Source of the DNA: Bradyrhizobium stylosanthis
Lineage (GTDB): Bacteria > Pseudomonadota > Alphaproteobacteria > Rhizobiales > Xanthobacteraceae
Length of the DNA stretch: 64,000 bases
Direction: 5' to 3'
NCBI RefSeq assembly: GCF_001641335.1
Contig: NZ_LVEM01000004.1
Span: 248,001-312,000 of the forward strand
Within the stretch, counting starts at the first letter, position 1. Each line of letters opens with the position of its first letter. The notes under the pieces are model-generated. The model did not search any database. It was not told the origin of the DNA and worked only from the letters and a program-made list of their open reading frames with translations. Below are positions 35,357-45,300 of this stretch, piece after piece. Both the position numbers and the translations under genes were made by a program.

Positions 35357-36298
35357 ATGCTGAACTTCCTCGCCCGCCGCATCGCGCAGATCGTGCCGAC
35401 ATTGTTCTTCGTGTCGGTGCTGATCTTCTCGCTGCAGCAATTGCTCCCGGGCGATCCCGCGCTGGTGATGGCCGGCGAGGAGCGCGATCCCGCCGTGATC
35501 GAGCAGATCCGCCAGCAATACAAGCTCGATCAGCCGATCCCGGTGCAATACGTCTACTGGCTCAAGGGCGTGCTGACAGGCAATTTCGGCGAGTCCCTGC
35601 GCAACAAGATGCCGGTGCGCGAGCTGATCGCGCAGAAGCTGCCGGTGACGCTTCAGCTCGGCTCGATGGCGATCCTGATCGCGTTCTTCATCGGCATCCC
35701 CGCCGGCATCGTCTCCGCGGTGAAGAAGGGCACGGCCTGGGACTATGGCGCCAATCTCTTCGCCCTGTGGGGCATCTCGACGCCGAACTTCTGGCTCGGA
35801 ATCCTCTTGATCTTCCTGTTCTCGATCGAGCTCGGCTGGCTGCCGGCCTCGGGCTATGTGCCGCTCACCGAGAACTGGCGCGCCAGCCTTGCCGCCACCA
35901 TCATGCCCGCCTTCGTGCTCGGCAACGCGATCTCCGCGATCCTGATGCGGCATACCCGCAGCGCCATGCTCCAGGTGCTGGAGAGCGATTATGTCCGCAC
36001 CGCGCGTGCGAAAGGTCTCTCCGAGCGCTCGGTCATCCTCAAGCACGCCATGCGCAACGCGCTGACGCCGATCATCACGCTCGGCGCGCTCGAGCTCGGC
36101 ACGCTGCTGTCTGGCGCTGTGCTGACCGAGCAGATCTTCTCCATTCCCGGTTTCGGCAAGCTGATCGTGGATGCCGTGTTCAACCGCGACTACGCGGTGG
36201 TGCAAGGCGTGGTGCTGGTGACCGCCACCGTCTACATCACGCTGAACCTCGTGGCCGATATCGCCTACGTCCTCGTCAATCCGCGGCTGAGGGGGTGA
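35357..36298 (+). CDS. Peptide ABC transporter permease, DppB type (system 2)
   Basis: A 313-aa permease beginning MLNFLARRIAQIVPTLFFVS, with LLPGDPALVMAGEE, six hydrophobic helices and the EAA-like loop ARAKGLSERSVILKHAMRNA. ATG 35357 is the natural family start, but it lies just after the repeat and lacks an obvious ribosome binding site, so translation may depend on the repeat structure or on coupling. The DppC-type gene follows after 4 nt. Confidence 0.9.
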   Translation: MLNFLARRIAQIVPTLFFVSVLIFSLQQLLPGDPALVMAGEERDPAVIEQIRQQYKLDQPIPVQYVYWLKGVLTGNFGESLRNKMPVRELIAQKLPVTLQLGSMAILIAFFIGIPAGIVSAVKKGTAWDYGANLFALWGISTPNFWLGILLIFLFSIELGWLPASGYVPLTENWRASLAATIMPAFVLGNAISAILMRHTRSAMLQVLESDYVRTARAKGLSERSVILKHAMRNALTPIITLGALELGTLLSGAVLTEQIFSIPGFGKLIVDAVFNRDYAVVQGVVLVTATVYITLNLVADIAYVLVNPRLRG

Positions 36299-36302
36299 GG
36301 CG

Positions 36303-37190
36303 ATGACCGACGCAGCGCTGCCAGCCGCCCCCGCCACGCAAAGTTACGAGCTCGACAGCCCGGCGCGCCGCGCGCGGCGGCGCCTGTTCAAGCGCAAGGC
36401 CGCCGTGTTCGGGCTCGTCGTGATCACGGCGTTCATCCTGCTTGCGGTCCTTGCGCCGCTGGTCGTACCCTACGATCCCATCGCGACGAGCTGGAGCCTG
36501 GTGCGCAAGCCGCCGACCGCAGCGCACTGGTTCGGCACCGACGAGCTCGGCCGCGACATCCTGAGCCGCATCGTCTACGGCGCGCGGGCTTCGCTGATGG
36601 CGGGCCTGATCTCGGTGGCGATCGCGCTCGGCATCGGCGTGCCGCTCGGCCTGCTCGCCGGCTATCGCGGCGGCTTTGTCGACGCGCTGATCAGCCGGAT
36701 CACCGATGCGATGCTGGCCTGCCCGTTCCTGATCCTGGCGATTGCGCTCGCCGCCTTCCTCGGTCCGAGCCTCGGCAATGCCATGATCGCGATCGGCATC
36801 TCGGCAACCCCGATCTTCATCCGCCTGACCCGCGGCCAGGTGCTGAGCGTCAAGGCCGAGGACTATGTCGAGGCCGCGCGCGCGCTCGGCAATCCGCCGT
36901 GGCGGATCGCGATCTCGCACATCCTGCCGAACATCCTGCCGTCGTTGCTGGTGCAGGCCACGCTCTCCATCGCAGCGGCCATCATCGCCGAGGCCGCGCT
37001 GTCCTTCCTCGGTCTCGGCCAGCAGCCGCCGGCGCCGTCCTGGGGCAGCATGCTCAACGCGGCCCAGCGCTTCCTGACCCAGGCGCCGTGGATGGCGATC
37101 TGGCCGGGACTTGCGATCTTCCTGGTGGTGCTGTCGCTCAATCTGCTCGGCGACGGCCTGCGCGACGCGCTCGACCCAAGGCAGCGCTAG
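36303..37190 (+). CDS. Peptide ABC transporter permease, DppC type (system 2)
   Basis: A 295-aa permease with RRRLFKRKAAVFGLVVITAF, HWFGTDELGRDILSRIVYGAR and the EAA-like loop ARALGNPPWRIAISHILPNI. Last gene of the long plus-strand operon. Its TAG stop shares the four bases CTAG with the stop of the convergent gene on the other strand. Confidence 0.92.
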   Translation: MTDAALPAAPATQSYELDSPARRARRRLFKRKAAVFGLVVITAFILLAVLAPLVVPYDPIATSWSLVRKPPTAAHWFGTDELGRDILSRIVYGARASLMAGLISVAIALGIGVPLGLLAGYRGGFVDALISRITDAMLACPFLILAIALAAFLGPSLGNAMIAIGISATPIFIRLTRGQVLSVKAEDYVEAARALGNPPWRIAISHILPNILPSLLVQATLSIAAAIIAEAALSFLGLGQQPPAPSWGSMLNAAQRFLTQAPWMAIWPGLAIFLVVLSLNLLGDGLRDALDPRQR

Positions 37191-37933
37191 ATCACCACTT
37201 CCCGCAGCACCCGGCGGCAGTCCATCTCATATTCGAGATCGACCACCGGGGGCCGCGCGAAATGCCAGGTCAGGCCGGAGCGTAGCGCACCGCGGCGGAC
37301 CAGCTCATCCACCAGCGCGTGGTGGAAGTCGTGCACCGAATAGGCCTGCACGCCGGTCGTGTCCTTCCAGCCGAAGCCGAAAGCCGTCATCCGGTTTTCC
37401 ATCTGCGACGTGGTGGTGAATCGCACCTTCTCGCGCAAACCCTCCGGGCTGAGATCGCGGTAGCGCACGGTGCGCTCGACATAGGTGCCGCTGCCCTCGC
37501 GGGCCTCGGCGCCGCCGGCGATGACGAAGCTGGGCGCTCCCGAGCGCGACGGGCGCGTGAAGGAGAACGCGTAGAACGAGGGCTCGGACGGCGGATCGAT
37601 CTCCGGACAGACATTGCTGCGCGCCACCGGATTGGTGGTGCCGTCGAAGATGCCCCATTCCGACAGTGTCTTTACGTAGTGCAGGTTGAACGCGCGAAAG
37701 CCCTCTTCGCTGAAGGCCGCCGGCGAGCGCAGTTCGCAGGCGCAGAACGCCGTCAGCGGACGCCCGGCCTCCTGGATGAATTTCGCGGCCAGCGCAAAAC
37801 CTTCGGCCAGCGGCACCAGGCGATCGAACCGGACGCGCTCGATCTCGTAGCCCGCATCCGCGGCGGCACCGGCCGAATACTGGAACACGGACGGGATGAA
37901 ACGATAATTGCCGGCGGAGAATTCACTGACCAT
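37187..37933 (-). CDS. Conserved protein with RidA/YjgF-like features (function unknown)
   Basis: A 248-aa protein I do not recognise by name. The middle reads AFCACELRSPAAFSEEGFRA, FNLHYVKTLSEWGI and NPVARSNVCPE, similar in layout to the RidA/YjgF core (a position-specific FxxxNxxY followed by PxARSxV). The second half (RMTAFGFGWKDTTGVQAYSVHD) could be another degenerate copy, giving a tandem RidA-like fold. Characterised RidA relatives deaminate imines or enamines, or ring-cleavage products. ATG 37933 has AGGAG about 8 nt upstream, overlapping the cyclase stop, so it is the last gene of the kinase-regulator-cyclase operon. Confidence 0.55.
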   Translation of the reverse strand: MVSEFSAGNYRFIPSVFQYSAGAAADAGYEIERVRFDRLVPLAEGFALAAKFIQEAGRPLTAFCACELRSPAAFSEEGFRAFNLHYVKTLSEWGIFDGTTNPVARSNVCPEIDPPSEPSFYAFSFTRPSRSGAPSFVIAGGAEAREGSGTYVERTVRYRDLSPEGLREKVRFTTTSQMENRMTAFGFGWKDTTGVQAYSVHDFHHALVDELVRRGALRSGLTWHFARPPVVDLEYEMDCRRVLREVVI

Positions 37934-37942
37934 AACGAGCTC

Positions 37943-39193
37943 CTATTCCAGTTGCATGCGAATGCCCTTGGCGCCGTTGAGCAGGCGCTTCAGGTGAAAA
38001 CCGGCCAACGAATCGTCGGCGTGCATGCCGACCAGCGCGGCAAAGGCCGGCATGGCCGCGGCATCGCCGGCCTCCATCTTGGCAAAGGCGTCGGAATATT
38101 GCGCCGTCTCCGGCGCCTCGAACTTCTGCTGCGGCAGCGGCTCGAACGCGCGCAGCGGTTCGCTGCGTCCGCGCAGCATGAGCTCGCCGACAGGCCGGCC
38201 GCGGAAATTATCGGCCTCCTTCGCCACGGTGGCACTGACGCAGATGCGCGTCCCCAACTGCTTGTTGGCGGCTTCCAGCCGTGCCGCGATGTTGATGGTG
38301 TCACCGTAAGCGGTGTAGTCGAAGAAGCGATTACCGCCGAAATTGCCGACCAGCGCGGGACCGGCATGGACGCCGATGCGGGTCGTTCCGAAACTCACGC
38401 CCCTTGCCCTCCAGCGCGCCGAAAACGCCTCGGCCCAGACGTCGAGATCATGCGCACAGGCGACCGCGCGCGTCGCATAGTCCGGCTGGTCGCCGGGTGC
38501 GTTGAAAAGCACCTGGATCGCATCGCCGATGATCTTGGTGACCGTCCCCTCATGGGTGAAGGCGATCTCGGTCATGCCGCCCACATATTCGTTGAGGAGC
38601 ATGCCGAGCGTCTCCGGCGGCGCACTCTCGACCAGCGAGGTGAAGCCGGTGATATCGGTGAAGATGGTCGCGACCTCGCGCCACTGCACTTCGATGCCGT
38701 CGCTCTCGCCGCTCGCTGCAAGGCGCTTGGCGAGCTGCGGCGAGAAATGGCGCGACAGCGCGGCATGGGCGCGCTCGGCCTCCGCCTGGCGCTGCCGCAC
38801 GTCGCGCAACATCTCCACGTGGCGGATGGTTTTCTGGATCGTGGTTTCCAGGTCGGCGAAATCGATCGGCTTGGTCAGGAAGTCGAACGCGCCGCGGTTC
38901 ATGGCGGTGCGGATGTTGCTCATGTCGCCATAGGCCGAGACGATGATGGTGGACTTCTTCACTTCGGCCTCCTGCAGCTTCGCCAGCAGCGACAATCCGT
39001 CCATCCGCGGCATGTTGATGTCGGAGACCACCATGTCGACATGCGGATTCTGCTCCAGCGCCTCCAGCGCCTCGATGCCGTCGCGGGCGAACATGAGAGC
39101 GAGTTGCCCGTCGCGGATCTGCCTGCGGAACTTCTGCAGGATCAGTGCTTCGAGGTCCGGCTCGTCGTCGACAAAGAGGATGGTCGCGGTCAT
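37943..39193 (-). CDS. Response regulator-adenylate cyclase (class III)
   Basis: A 416-aa protein. The N-terminal receiver domain (about 1-125) has the acidic pair at Asp9/Asp10, phospho-acceptor Asp58 (VVSDINMPRMDG) and Lys in TKPID. A helical linker follows, then a class III cyclase domain with metal ligands in FTDITGFTSL and KIIGDAIQVLF, and YTAYGDTINIAARLE carrying the transition-state Asn/Arg. Lys in VTKIIGD and Asp just before YTAYGD match the ATP-specific pattern, so cAMP is the expected product. Start overlaps the preceding regulator (ATGA). Phosphorylation by the upstream kinase probably controls the cyclase. Confidence 0.9.
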   Translation of the reverse strand: MTATILFVDDEPDLEALILQKFRRQIRDGQLALMFARDGIEALEALEQNPHVDMVVSDINMPRMDGLSLLAKLQEAEVKKSTIIVSAYGDMSNIRTAMNRGAFDFLTKPIDFADLETTIQKTIRHVEMLRDVRQRQAEAERAHAALSRHFSPQLAKRLAASGESDGIEVQWREVATIFTDITGFTSLVESAPPETLGMLLNEYVGGMTEIAFTHEGTVTKIIGDAIQVLFNAPGDQPDYATRAVACAHDLDVWAEAFSARWRARGVSFGTTRIGVHAGPALVGNFGGNRFFDYTAYGDTINIAARLEAANKQLGTRICVSATVAKEADNFRGRPVGELMLRGRSEPLRAFEPLPQQKFEAPETAQYSDAFAKMEAGDAAAMPAFAALVGMHADDSLAGFHLKRLLNGAKGIRMQLE

Positions 39194-39579
39194 GCGGCTT
39201 GCTCGAGCCTCGTATCGATCTCTTGACGCAGCAGCGCAAAATCGATCGGCTTGGTCAGGAGCCCGTGGGCGCCGCGCTCGATCGCCTTCCGGCGCGTCTC
39301 GGCGTCGCCATAGGCGGTGATCATGATGACCGGAATGTGCGGATAGTCGGCGCGCACCTTCGGCAGCATGTCGAGCCCGCTCATGCCGGGCATGTTGATA
39401 TCGGACAGGATCAGGATCAGCGAGGGGTCGCGGACCTCGGCGGCGCGCCTCAGCGCATCGGCCGCGGAGGGCGCAAACTCCATCTGGAACCGGCCGGCAC
39501 GCAGGTCGCGCCGGAAGTGCTGCCTGAACAGCGGCTCGACGTCGGGCTCGTCATCGACGACCAGGATATAAACGTTCAA
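39190..39579 (-). CDS. Single-domain response regulator
   Basis: A 129-aa receiver-only protein: acidic pair at Asp9-Asp10, phospho-acceptor Asp60 in LILSDINMPGMSG, Thr in MITAYGD and Lys in LTKPIDF. The start is a TTG at 39579 with GGAGG 6 nt upstream; TTG and the kinase stop overlap (TTGA). With no output domain it may act as a phosphate sink or shuttle, or bind a target protein. It is close in sequence to the receiver domain of the cyclase, suggesting duplication. Confidence 0.88.
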   Translation of the reverse strand: MNVYILVVDDEPDVEPLFRQHFRRDLRAGRFQMEFAPSAADALRRAAEVRDPSLILILSDINMPGMSGLDMLPKVRADYPHIPVIMITAYGDAETRRKAIERGAHGLLTKPIDFALLRQEIDTRLEQAA

Positions 39580-42161
39580 GTCTTGCCTCCGGGAGTGTCG
39601 TCCGCTGCCATCGTCCGCGGCAGCGTGATGATGAATTCGGTGAATACACCGGGGTCGGTCTTCACGTCGATGGTGCCGCCGTGCTGCTTCACCACGATGT
39701 CGTGGCTCATGGACAGGCCGAGCCCGGTGCCCTCGCCGGCCGGCTTAGTCGTGAAGAACGGGCTGAACAGCTTCTCCTTCACCTCGGGCGGAATGCCGGT
39801 GCCGTTGTCGCGGATCCGGATCTCGACCTTGTCGCCGAGGCTCCTGGTTGTCGCGCTCAAGGTCGGCTCGAAACCTCCCGCCGCGTCTCCCTTGCGCTTG
39901 GCCGCGGCATAGAAGCCGTTCGAGATCAGGTTGAGAAGAACGCGCGTGATCTCCTGCGGATAGATGTCTGCCATGCCTGCAGCGGGATCGAAGGCGCGCT
40001 CGAGCGTGACGTTGAATGCGGGCCGTTCGGCGCGCGCGCCGTGATAGGCGAGATTGAGGCTCTCCTCCACCACCGCATTGATGTCGACGGGGCGATGCTC
40101 GCCGGAGCCCTGGCGCGAGTGCAGCAGCATGTTCCTGACGATGGAGTCGGCGCGCTTACCGTGCTGCACCACCTTCTCGAGATTGCCCTTGAGCATAGCG
40201 GTCAGCTCGCCGACCTCTTCCCTGGACTTGTCGTCGAGCGCGGTCGATTGCAGGACCTCGTTGAGCTCGTCGATCAGCTCGGTCGAGACCGAGGAGAAAT
40301 TGTTGACGAAGTTGAGCGGGTTCTTGATCTCGTGCGCGATGCCGGCCGTGAGCTGGCCGAGCGATGCAAGTTTCTCGGTCTGGACCAGACGATCCTGGGC
40401 GGTGCGAAGATCGTCGAGAGATTGCGACAGCTCGCGCGTACGCATGCGAAGCTCGTTCAGCAGGCGCGTATTCTCGATCGCGATAACGGCCTGGTTGGCA
40501 AACGAGGCAATCAGCGCGATCTGCTTTTCGTCGAAGGCGACCGCCTCCACCCGAGCGACGCCGATCGCCCCGATCACCTTGTCTCTCAGGAGCATCGGTG
40601 TGAACAAGACCGAATTGAACCCGAAGTCTCGCGCAAACTCCTTCGTCGTGGCCGGAGCCGAGGGATTGCCAAGGACCGGCTGGAACTGCACGGTTTGCTT
40701 GGACAGGATCGCGAGCCCGCCGATCGTGTCGTCGGCCAGCGGGCGCGGATATCGCTCGGTCAGCCGCTCGAAGCCAGGCTGGCCGTCTGCCGCCGGCATC
40801 TGGACGATCCCGTCCTGGACGGTCTGGACCACCGCAAAGCGAGTATCGAACATCCGCAGCAGGTTTCTGACGATGGCATCGAACACCGGCTTGGTGTCGT
40901 GCATCGATCCGCTCATCGACGAGAGGATTTCGGCGGTCGCCGTCTGCTGCTCGAGCGATTCGCGCAATTCGGCGGTGCGCTGCTCGACCTTGTTCTCGAG
41001 GCCGGCATAGGATTCCTGCAAGCGCTCGCCCATGTGGTTGAACTGATCCGCGAGCCCTTCCAGCTCGTCGCCGGTCTTGATCGAGATGCGCTGGGCGAAA
41101 TCGCCGCCGCCGATCCGCTCGGCGCCGCTGCGCAGCGCCTGGATCGGTCCGACCATGCGGCGCGCCAGGAACATCCCGGCCAGCACCGCGAAGACCGACG
41201 CTGCGAGCAGCACCAATGCGAGCCGCTCCAGCGCGGCATAGAGCGCCGCATAGGCCTCCTCCACCGGGAGCTCGACGAACATGGTCCAGTGCATCGGCTC
41301 GATCGGGGCCGACGCGGTCAGCACCTTCTGTCCCTGGATGTTGCGCGCTTCGGACAGTGCGTCGCTCATCGTGCCACCGCCTGCCAGCGCGGCGCGCACC
41401 TGTGCCAGGTTCGACATGTCGGTATTGCGCAGCACCAGGCTGATGTCGGGATGCGCGATCAGCCGCCCTTCCGGGCCGACGACGTAGGCGTGCCCGCCCT
41501 TGCCGACCTTGATCTGGGACACGACGTCCCAGATCAGCTTCAGATTGACCTCCGCGATGCTGACGCCGGCGTCCTTGCGCGACCCGGCCTGTGCCAGCGT
41601 CATGTAGGGCTCGGAGTCCCTGCGAAAGTAGACCGGCCCATAGAATACCTTGTGCGCGACCGCCTGGGTGAATTTGGGGTCGTCGGACAGGTCGATCCCG
41701 CTATCGATCGCGTCCATCGCGAGCCGCGACACCCGCAGCCGCTCCCTGCCCGACGCATCGACCTGGGCGAGCTCGGTGATCGCCGGCACCTGGCGCAGCA
41801 GCCGCAGCGCGTCGAACCGGCGCTGCTCGATCGAGCCGGCCGACCAGGGCAGCTGCGTGGTCCAGCCGAGCTGGCTCTCGATCTCCTTGACGAACTGCCC
41901 GATCTTGGCCGCAGCCGCCTCGGCCTGCTCGTGCTGGACCCGGATCAGCGAGGCCTTGTGCTCGCGGTAATAGAAAAAGACCTCGAACAGGCCGTTGGCC
42001 AGCAACGCGATGGCGACGACCGCCACGAACAGCGCGACATATTTGGCAAACAGCCGGGTCCTGATCCCCCGCCCCGCGCCTTCACCGGGCGCGACGCGAT
42101 CCGCGGCCGTGCTCGGCGACGTCCTGGCTTGCGGGGTGTCGGGATGGAGGGAGAGAGTCAT
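39576..42161 (-). CDS. Membrane sensor histidine kinase (Cache-HAMP-GAF-HisKA-HATPase)
   Basis: An 861-aa kinase. A transmembrane helix near residues 38-58 is followed by a periplasmic Cache-type sensor (about 60-310; VYFRRDSEPYMTLAQ, GHAYVVGPEGRLIAHPDI), a second helix (about 312-333), HAMP (to about 385), a coiled coil, GAF (about 425-565), then the dimerisation helix with phospho-acceptor His610 in AGIAHEIKNPLNFV, and the ATPase domain with NLISNGFYAA, DNGTGIP and GTGLGLS. It heads an operon with a receiver-only protein, a receiver-cyclase and a RidA-like gene. The ligand of the Cache domain is unknown; small organic acids or amino acids are common. Confidence 0.92.
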   Translation of the reverse strand: MTLSLHPDTPQARTSPSTAADRVAPGEGAGRGIRTRLFAKYVALFVAVVAIALLANGLFEVFFYYREHKASLIRVQHEQAEAAAAKIGQFVKEIESQLGWTTQLPWSAGSIEQRRFDALRLLRQVPAITELAQVDASGRERLRVSRLAMDAIDSGIDLSDDPKFTQAVAHKVFYGPVYFRRDSEPYMTLAQAGSRKDAGVSIAEVNLKLIWDVVSQIKVGKGGHAYVVGPEGRLIAHPDISLVLRNTDMSNLAQVRAALAGGGTMSDALSEARNIQGQKVLTASAPIEPMHWTMFVELPVEEAYAALYAALERLALVLLAASVFAVLAGMFLARRMVGPIQALRSGAERIGGGDFAQRISIKTGDELEGLADQFNHMGERLQESYAGLENKVEQRTAELRESLEQQTATAEILSSMSGSMHDTKPVFDAIVRNLLRMFDTRFAVVQTVQDGIVQMPAADGQPGFERLTERYPRPLADDTIGGLAILSKQTVQFQPVLGNPSAPATTKEFARDFGFNSVLFTPMLLRDKVIGAIGVARVEAVAFDEKQIALIASFANQAVIAIENTRLLNELRMRTRELSQSLDDLRTAQDRLVQTEKLASLGQLTAGIAHEIKNPLNFVNNFSSVSTELIDELNEVLQSTALDDKSREEVGELTAMLKGNLEKVVQHGKRADSIVRNMLLHSRQGSGEHRPVDINAVVEESLNLAYHGARAERPAFNVTLERAFDPAAGMADIYPQEITRVLLNLISNGFYAAAKRKGDAAGGFEPTLSATTRSLGDKVEIRIRDNGTGIPPEVKEKLFSPFFTTKPAGEGTGLGLSMSHDIVVKQHGGTIDVKTDPGVFTEFIITLPRTMAADDTPGGKT

Positions 42162-42265
42162 CCCCCGGAACCTAGCAAGAAGACCCGACCTTGTCTCTCG
42201 CCTGCGCCGCCGAGGGCCCGGCCTGTGACTGCGGCCCTGGCGTCAGAACTGGTGCCGCCCCCAAT

Positions 42266-42301
42266 GAAAAAGGGCGGCAGCGGACCCCTCCGCTGCCGCC
42301 C
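42266..42301 (-). terminator. Rho-independent terminator of the RND efflux operon
   Basis: On the minus strand: stem GGGCGGCAGCGGA / TCCGCTGCCGCCC (13 bp) with a GGGG loop, followed by TTTTTC. It begins about 23 nt after the RND pump stop codon and precedes the kinase gene, isolating the two operons. Confidence 0.9.
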
Positions 42302-42323
42302 TCGGATTGGCTCGCGTCCGGCC

Positions 42324-45300
42324 TCAGGTCGGCCGCAGCGCCTTGGAACCGAGGTCGAGCTCGTTGAGCTGCTTGTTCCGGTCGGAATCGGCCGCCGCGC
42401 GGTGGTCGGTCGCCAGCACCACGTAGACCGCGGGCAGCACGAACAGCGTGAACAGCGTGCCGATCGACATGCCGGCAACGACGACCAGACCGATCGAGAA
42501 GCGGCTGGCCGCGCCGGCGCCGGTGGCGGTCAGCAGCGGGATCAGGCCGGTCACCATCGCGGCCGTGGTCATCAGGATCGGTCGCAGACGGATGCGGGCC
42601 GACATCTCGATCGCCGAGCGGCGGTCGAGCCGCTCCTTGATCTGGAGCTCGTTGGCGAACTCCACCATCAGGATGCCGTGCTTGGTGATCAGGCCGACCA
42701 GGGTGAGCAGACCGACCTGGGTGTAGATGTTCATGGTCGCCATGCCGAAGAACAGCGGGATCAACGCACCGACGATCGCCATCGGCACCGAGATCATGAT
42801 CACGAACGGGTCACGCAGGCTCTCGAACTGCGCCGCCAGCACCAGGAAGATGATGATCAGCGCGAAGCCGAAGGTGATCGCGAGCTGGTTGCCTTCCTGC
42901 ACATATTGCCGGGAGTCGGCCAGGTAATCGTGGCTGAAACCCGCGGGCAGCTTCTTGGCTTCACCTTCGAGGAAGTCCACTGCCGCACCCACTGTCACAC
43001 CCGGCATCGGCACGGCCGAGAACGTGGCCGAGTTGAGCTGATTATAGTGGGTCAACGAGTTCGGATCGGTCTTGGTCTTGATCGACACCACGGTCGACAG
43101 CGGGAGCTGCTGGCCGGTGTTGGTCGTCACATAATAGCCGCCGAGCGATTCCGGCGAGAGCCGCTGGCCGCGCGGCACCTGCGGGATCACCTGGTAGGAC
43201 CGGCCTTCGAGATTGAAGCGGTTGATGTAGTTGCCGCCGAGCAGCACCGCGAGCGTAGAGCCGAGGTTCTGCATGTTGACGCCGAGATCCTGCGCCTTGC
43301 TGCGGTCGATCGTGACCTGAACGTTCGGCTGGTTGTAGGCGAGGTCGCTGTCGGAGACGATGAACATGCCGCTCTTGCGCGCAGCATCCTTCAGCTTCTC
43401 CATCTGCTCGTAGACGGTCTGGTAGCCTGCGGTCGAGTTGATGACCATCTGCACCGGCAGACCGCCCGGACCGCCCGGCAGCGGCGGCAGGTTGAACGCA
43501 AAGGCCTGCACGCCCTCGATCTTGGAGAGTTCGGCCTGCACCAGCGGCTTCAACTGGATCGACGACCGCTTGCGCTCCTCCCAAGGCTTGAGCAGCAAAC
43601 CCGCGATGCCGCCCTGCGGGCCGTTGATGCCGTTCAGCACGAAGCGGAAATCGGTCTCGGGGAACTTCTGGAATTCCTTGTCGAGCTTGTCACCGTAGAA
43701 ATCGACATAGTCGATGTTGGCGTATTTCGGCGCCTTGGTCACCGCAAACACGATGCCCTGGTCTTCCTCGGGCGCCAGCTCCTTCGACGTGTGCATGTAG
43801 AGGAAGCCGACGAGGCCGAGGATCGTGATCGCGAACAGGCCGGTGATCGCCTTGTAGTCCAGCGAGCGGTCGAGCCTGCGGCCATACCAGCGCGTCATCG
43901 CGCCGAACACACGGTTGACCAGCTTGGCGAAACGGCCCTCTTCGGTGTTCTTCAGCAGCACCGAGCACATCATCGGCGACAGCGTCAGCGCGATCACGCC
44001 GGATACGATCACGGAGCCCGCGAGCGTGAAGGCGAACTCGCGGAACAGCGAACCGGTGAGGCCCCCGAGGAAACCGATCGGAGCGTACACCGCCGCGAGC
44101 GTGATGGTCATCGATACGACGGGGCCGACGATCTCGCGCGCGCCCTCCATCGCCGCCTGCACGGGTGTCTTCCCCTCCTCAAGGTGGCGATGGATGTTCT
44201 CTACCACCACGATGGCATCGTCGACCACGAGGCCGATCGCGAGCACCATCGCGAGCAGGGTCAGCAGGTTGAAGCTGAAGCCCAGTGCCAGCATCAGGGT
44301 GCAGACGCCGATCATCGACAGCGGGATGGTGACGACCGGGATGATGACCGAGCGCAGCGAGGCCAGGAACAGGAAGATCACCACGATCACGATGATCACG
44401 GCTTCGCCCAGCGTCTTCTCCACCTCGTCGATCGAGGACTGGATGAACTTGGTCGAATCGTAGGCGACCTTCATCTTCATCGAGGGTGGCAGGTTGCGCT
44501 CGAGTTCCGGGAACAGTGCCCGCACGCCCTTGACCAACGTCAGCGGATTGCCTTGCGGCGTCGCGTTCACGCCGATGAAGATCGCACGCTCGCCGTTAAA
44601 AGCGACGCTCGCATCGGTGCTCTGCGCGGCGAGCTCGACGGTGGCGATGTCCTCCATCCGGACGAAGCCGCCGTCCTTGGCCTTCACGATCATCTTCCTG
44701 AACTGGTTGACGTCGGTGAGGCTGGTGTTGGTCGAGATGTTGGAGACGATCAGATAGCCCTTGGTCTGGCCCGCCGCGGACTGGAAGTTGTTGGCCGTGA
44801 TCGCGGCCGCGACATCGGCCGACGACACGTTCCGGCCGGCCATCTTCATGGGATCAAGCCACAGCCGCATCGCAAAGGTCTGGCCGCCGAGAATATCGGC
44901 CGAGGCGACGCCGTCGACGGTCGACAGCACCGGCTGCACCACGCGCGTCAGATAGTCCGAGATCGCCGAGCCCGACAGCTCCTCGGAGGAGAAGCCGAGA
45001 TACATCACGGCCGTGGTCTGGCCCGTGGTCTTGGTGACGATCGGGTCGTTCGATTCCTTCGGGATCAGGTATTTGACCGAGTTCGTCTTGGCCAGCACCT
45101 CGGTGAGCGCCTGGTTCGGATCGAAGTTCAGCTTGATGTAGACCTGGATCGTCGAGGTGCCGAGCACCGAGGACGAGGTCATGTAGTCGACGCCTTCGGC
45201 GGAGGCGACAGCCTGCTCGATCGGCGTGGTGATGAAGCCCTGGATCAGGTCGGCGGACGCGCCGGGATAGACGGTCGTGATGTTGATGACCGTGTTCGAA

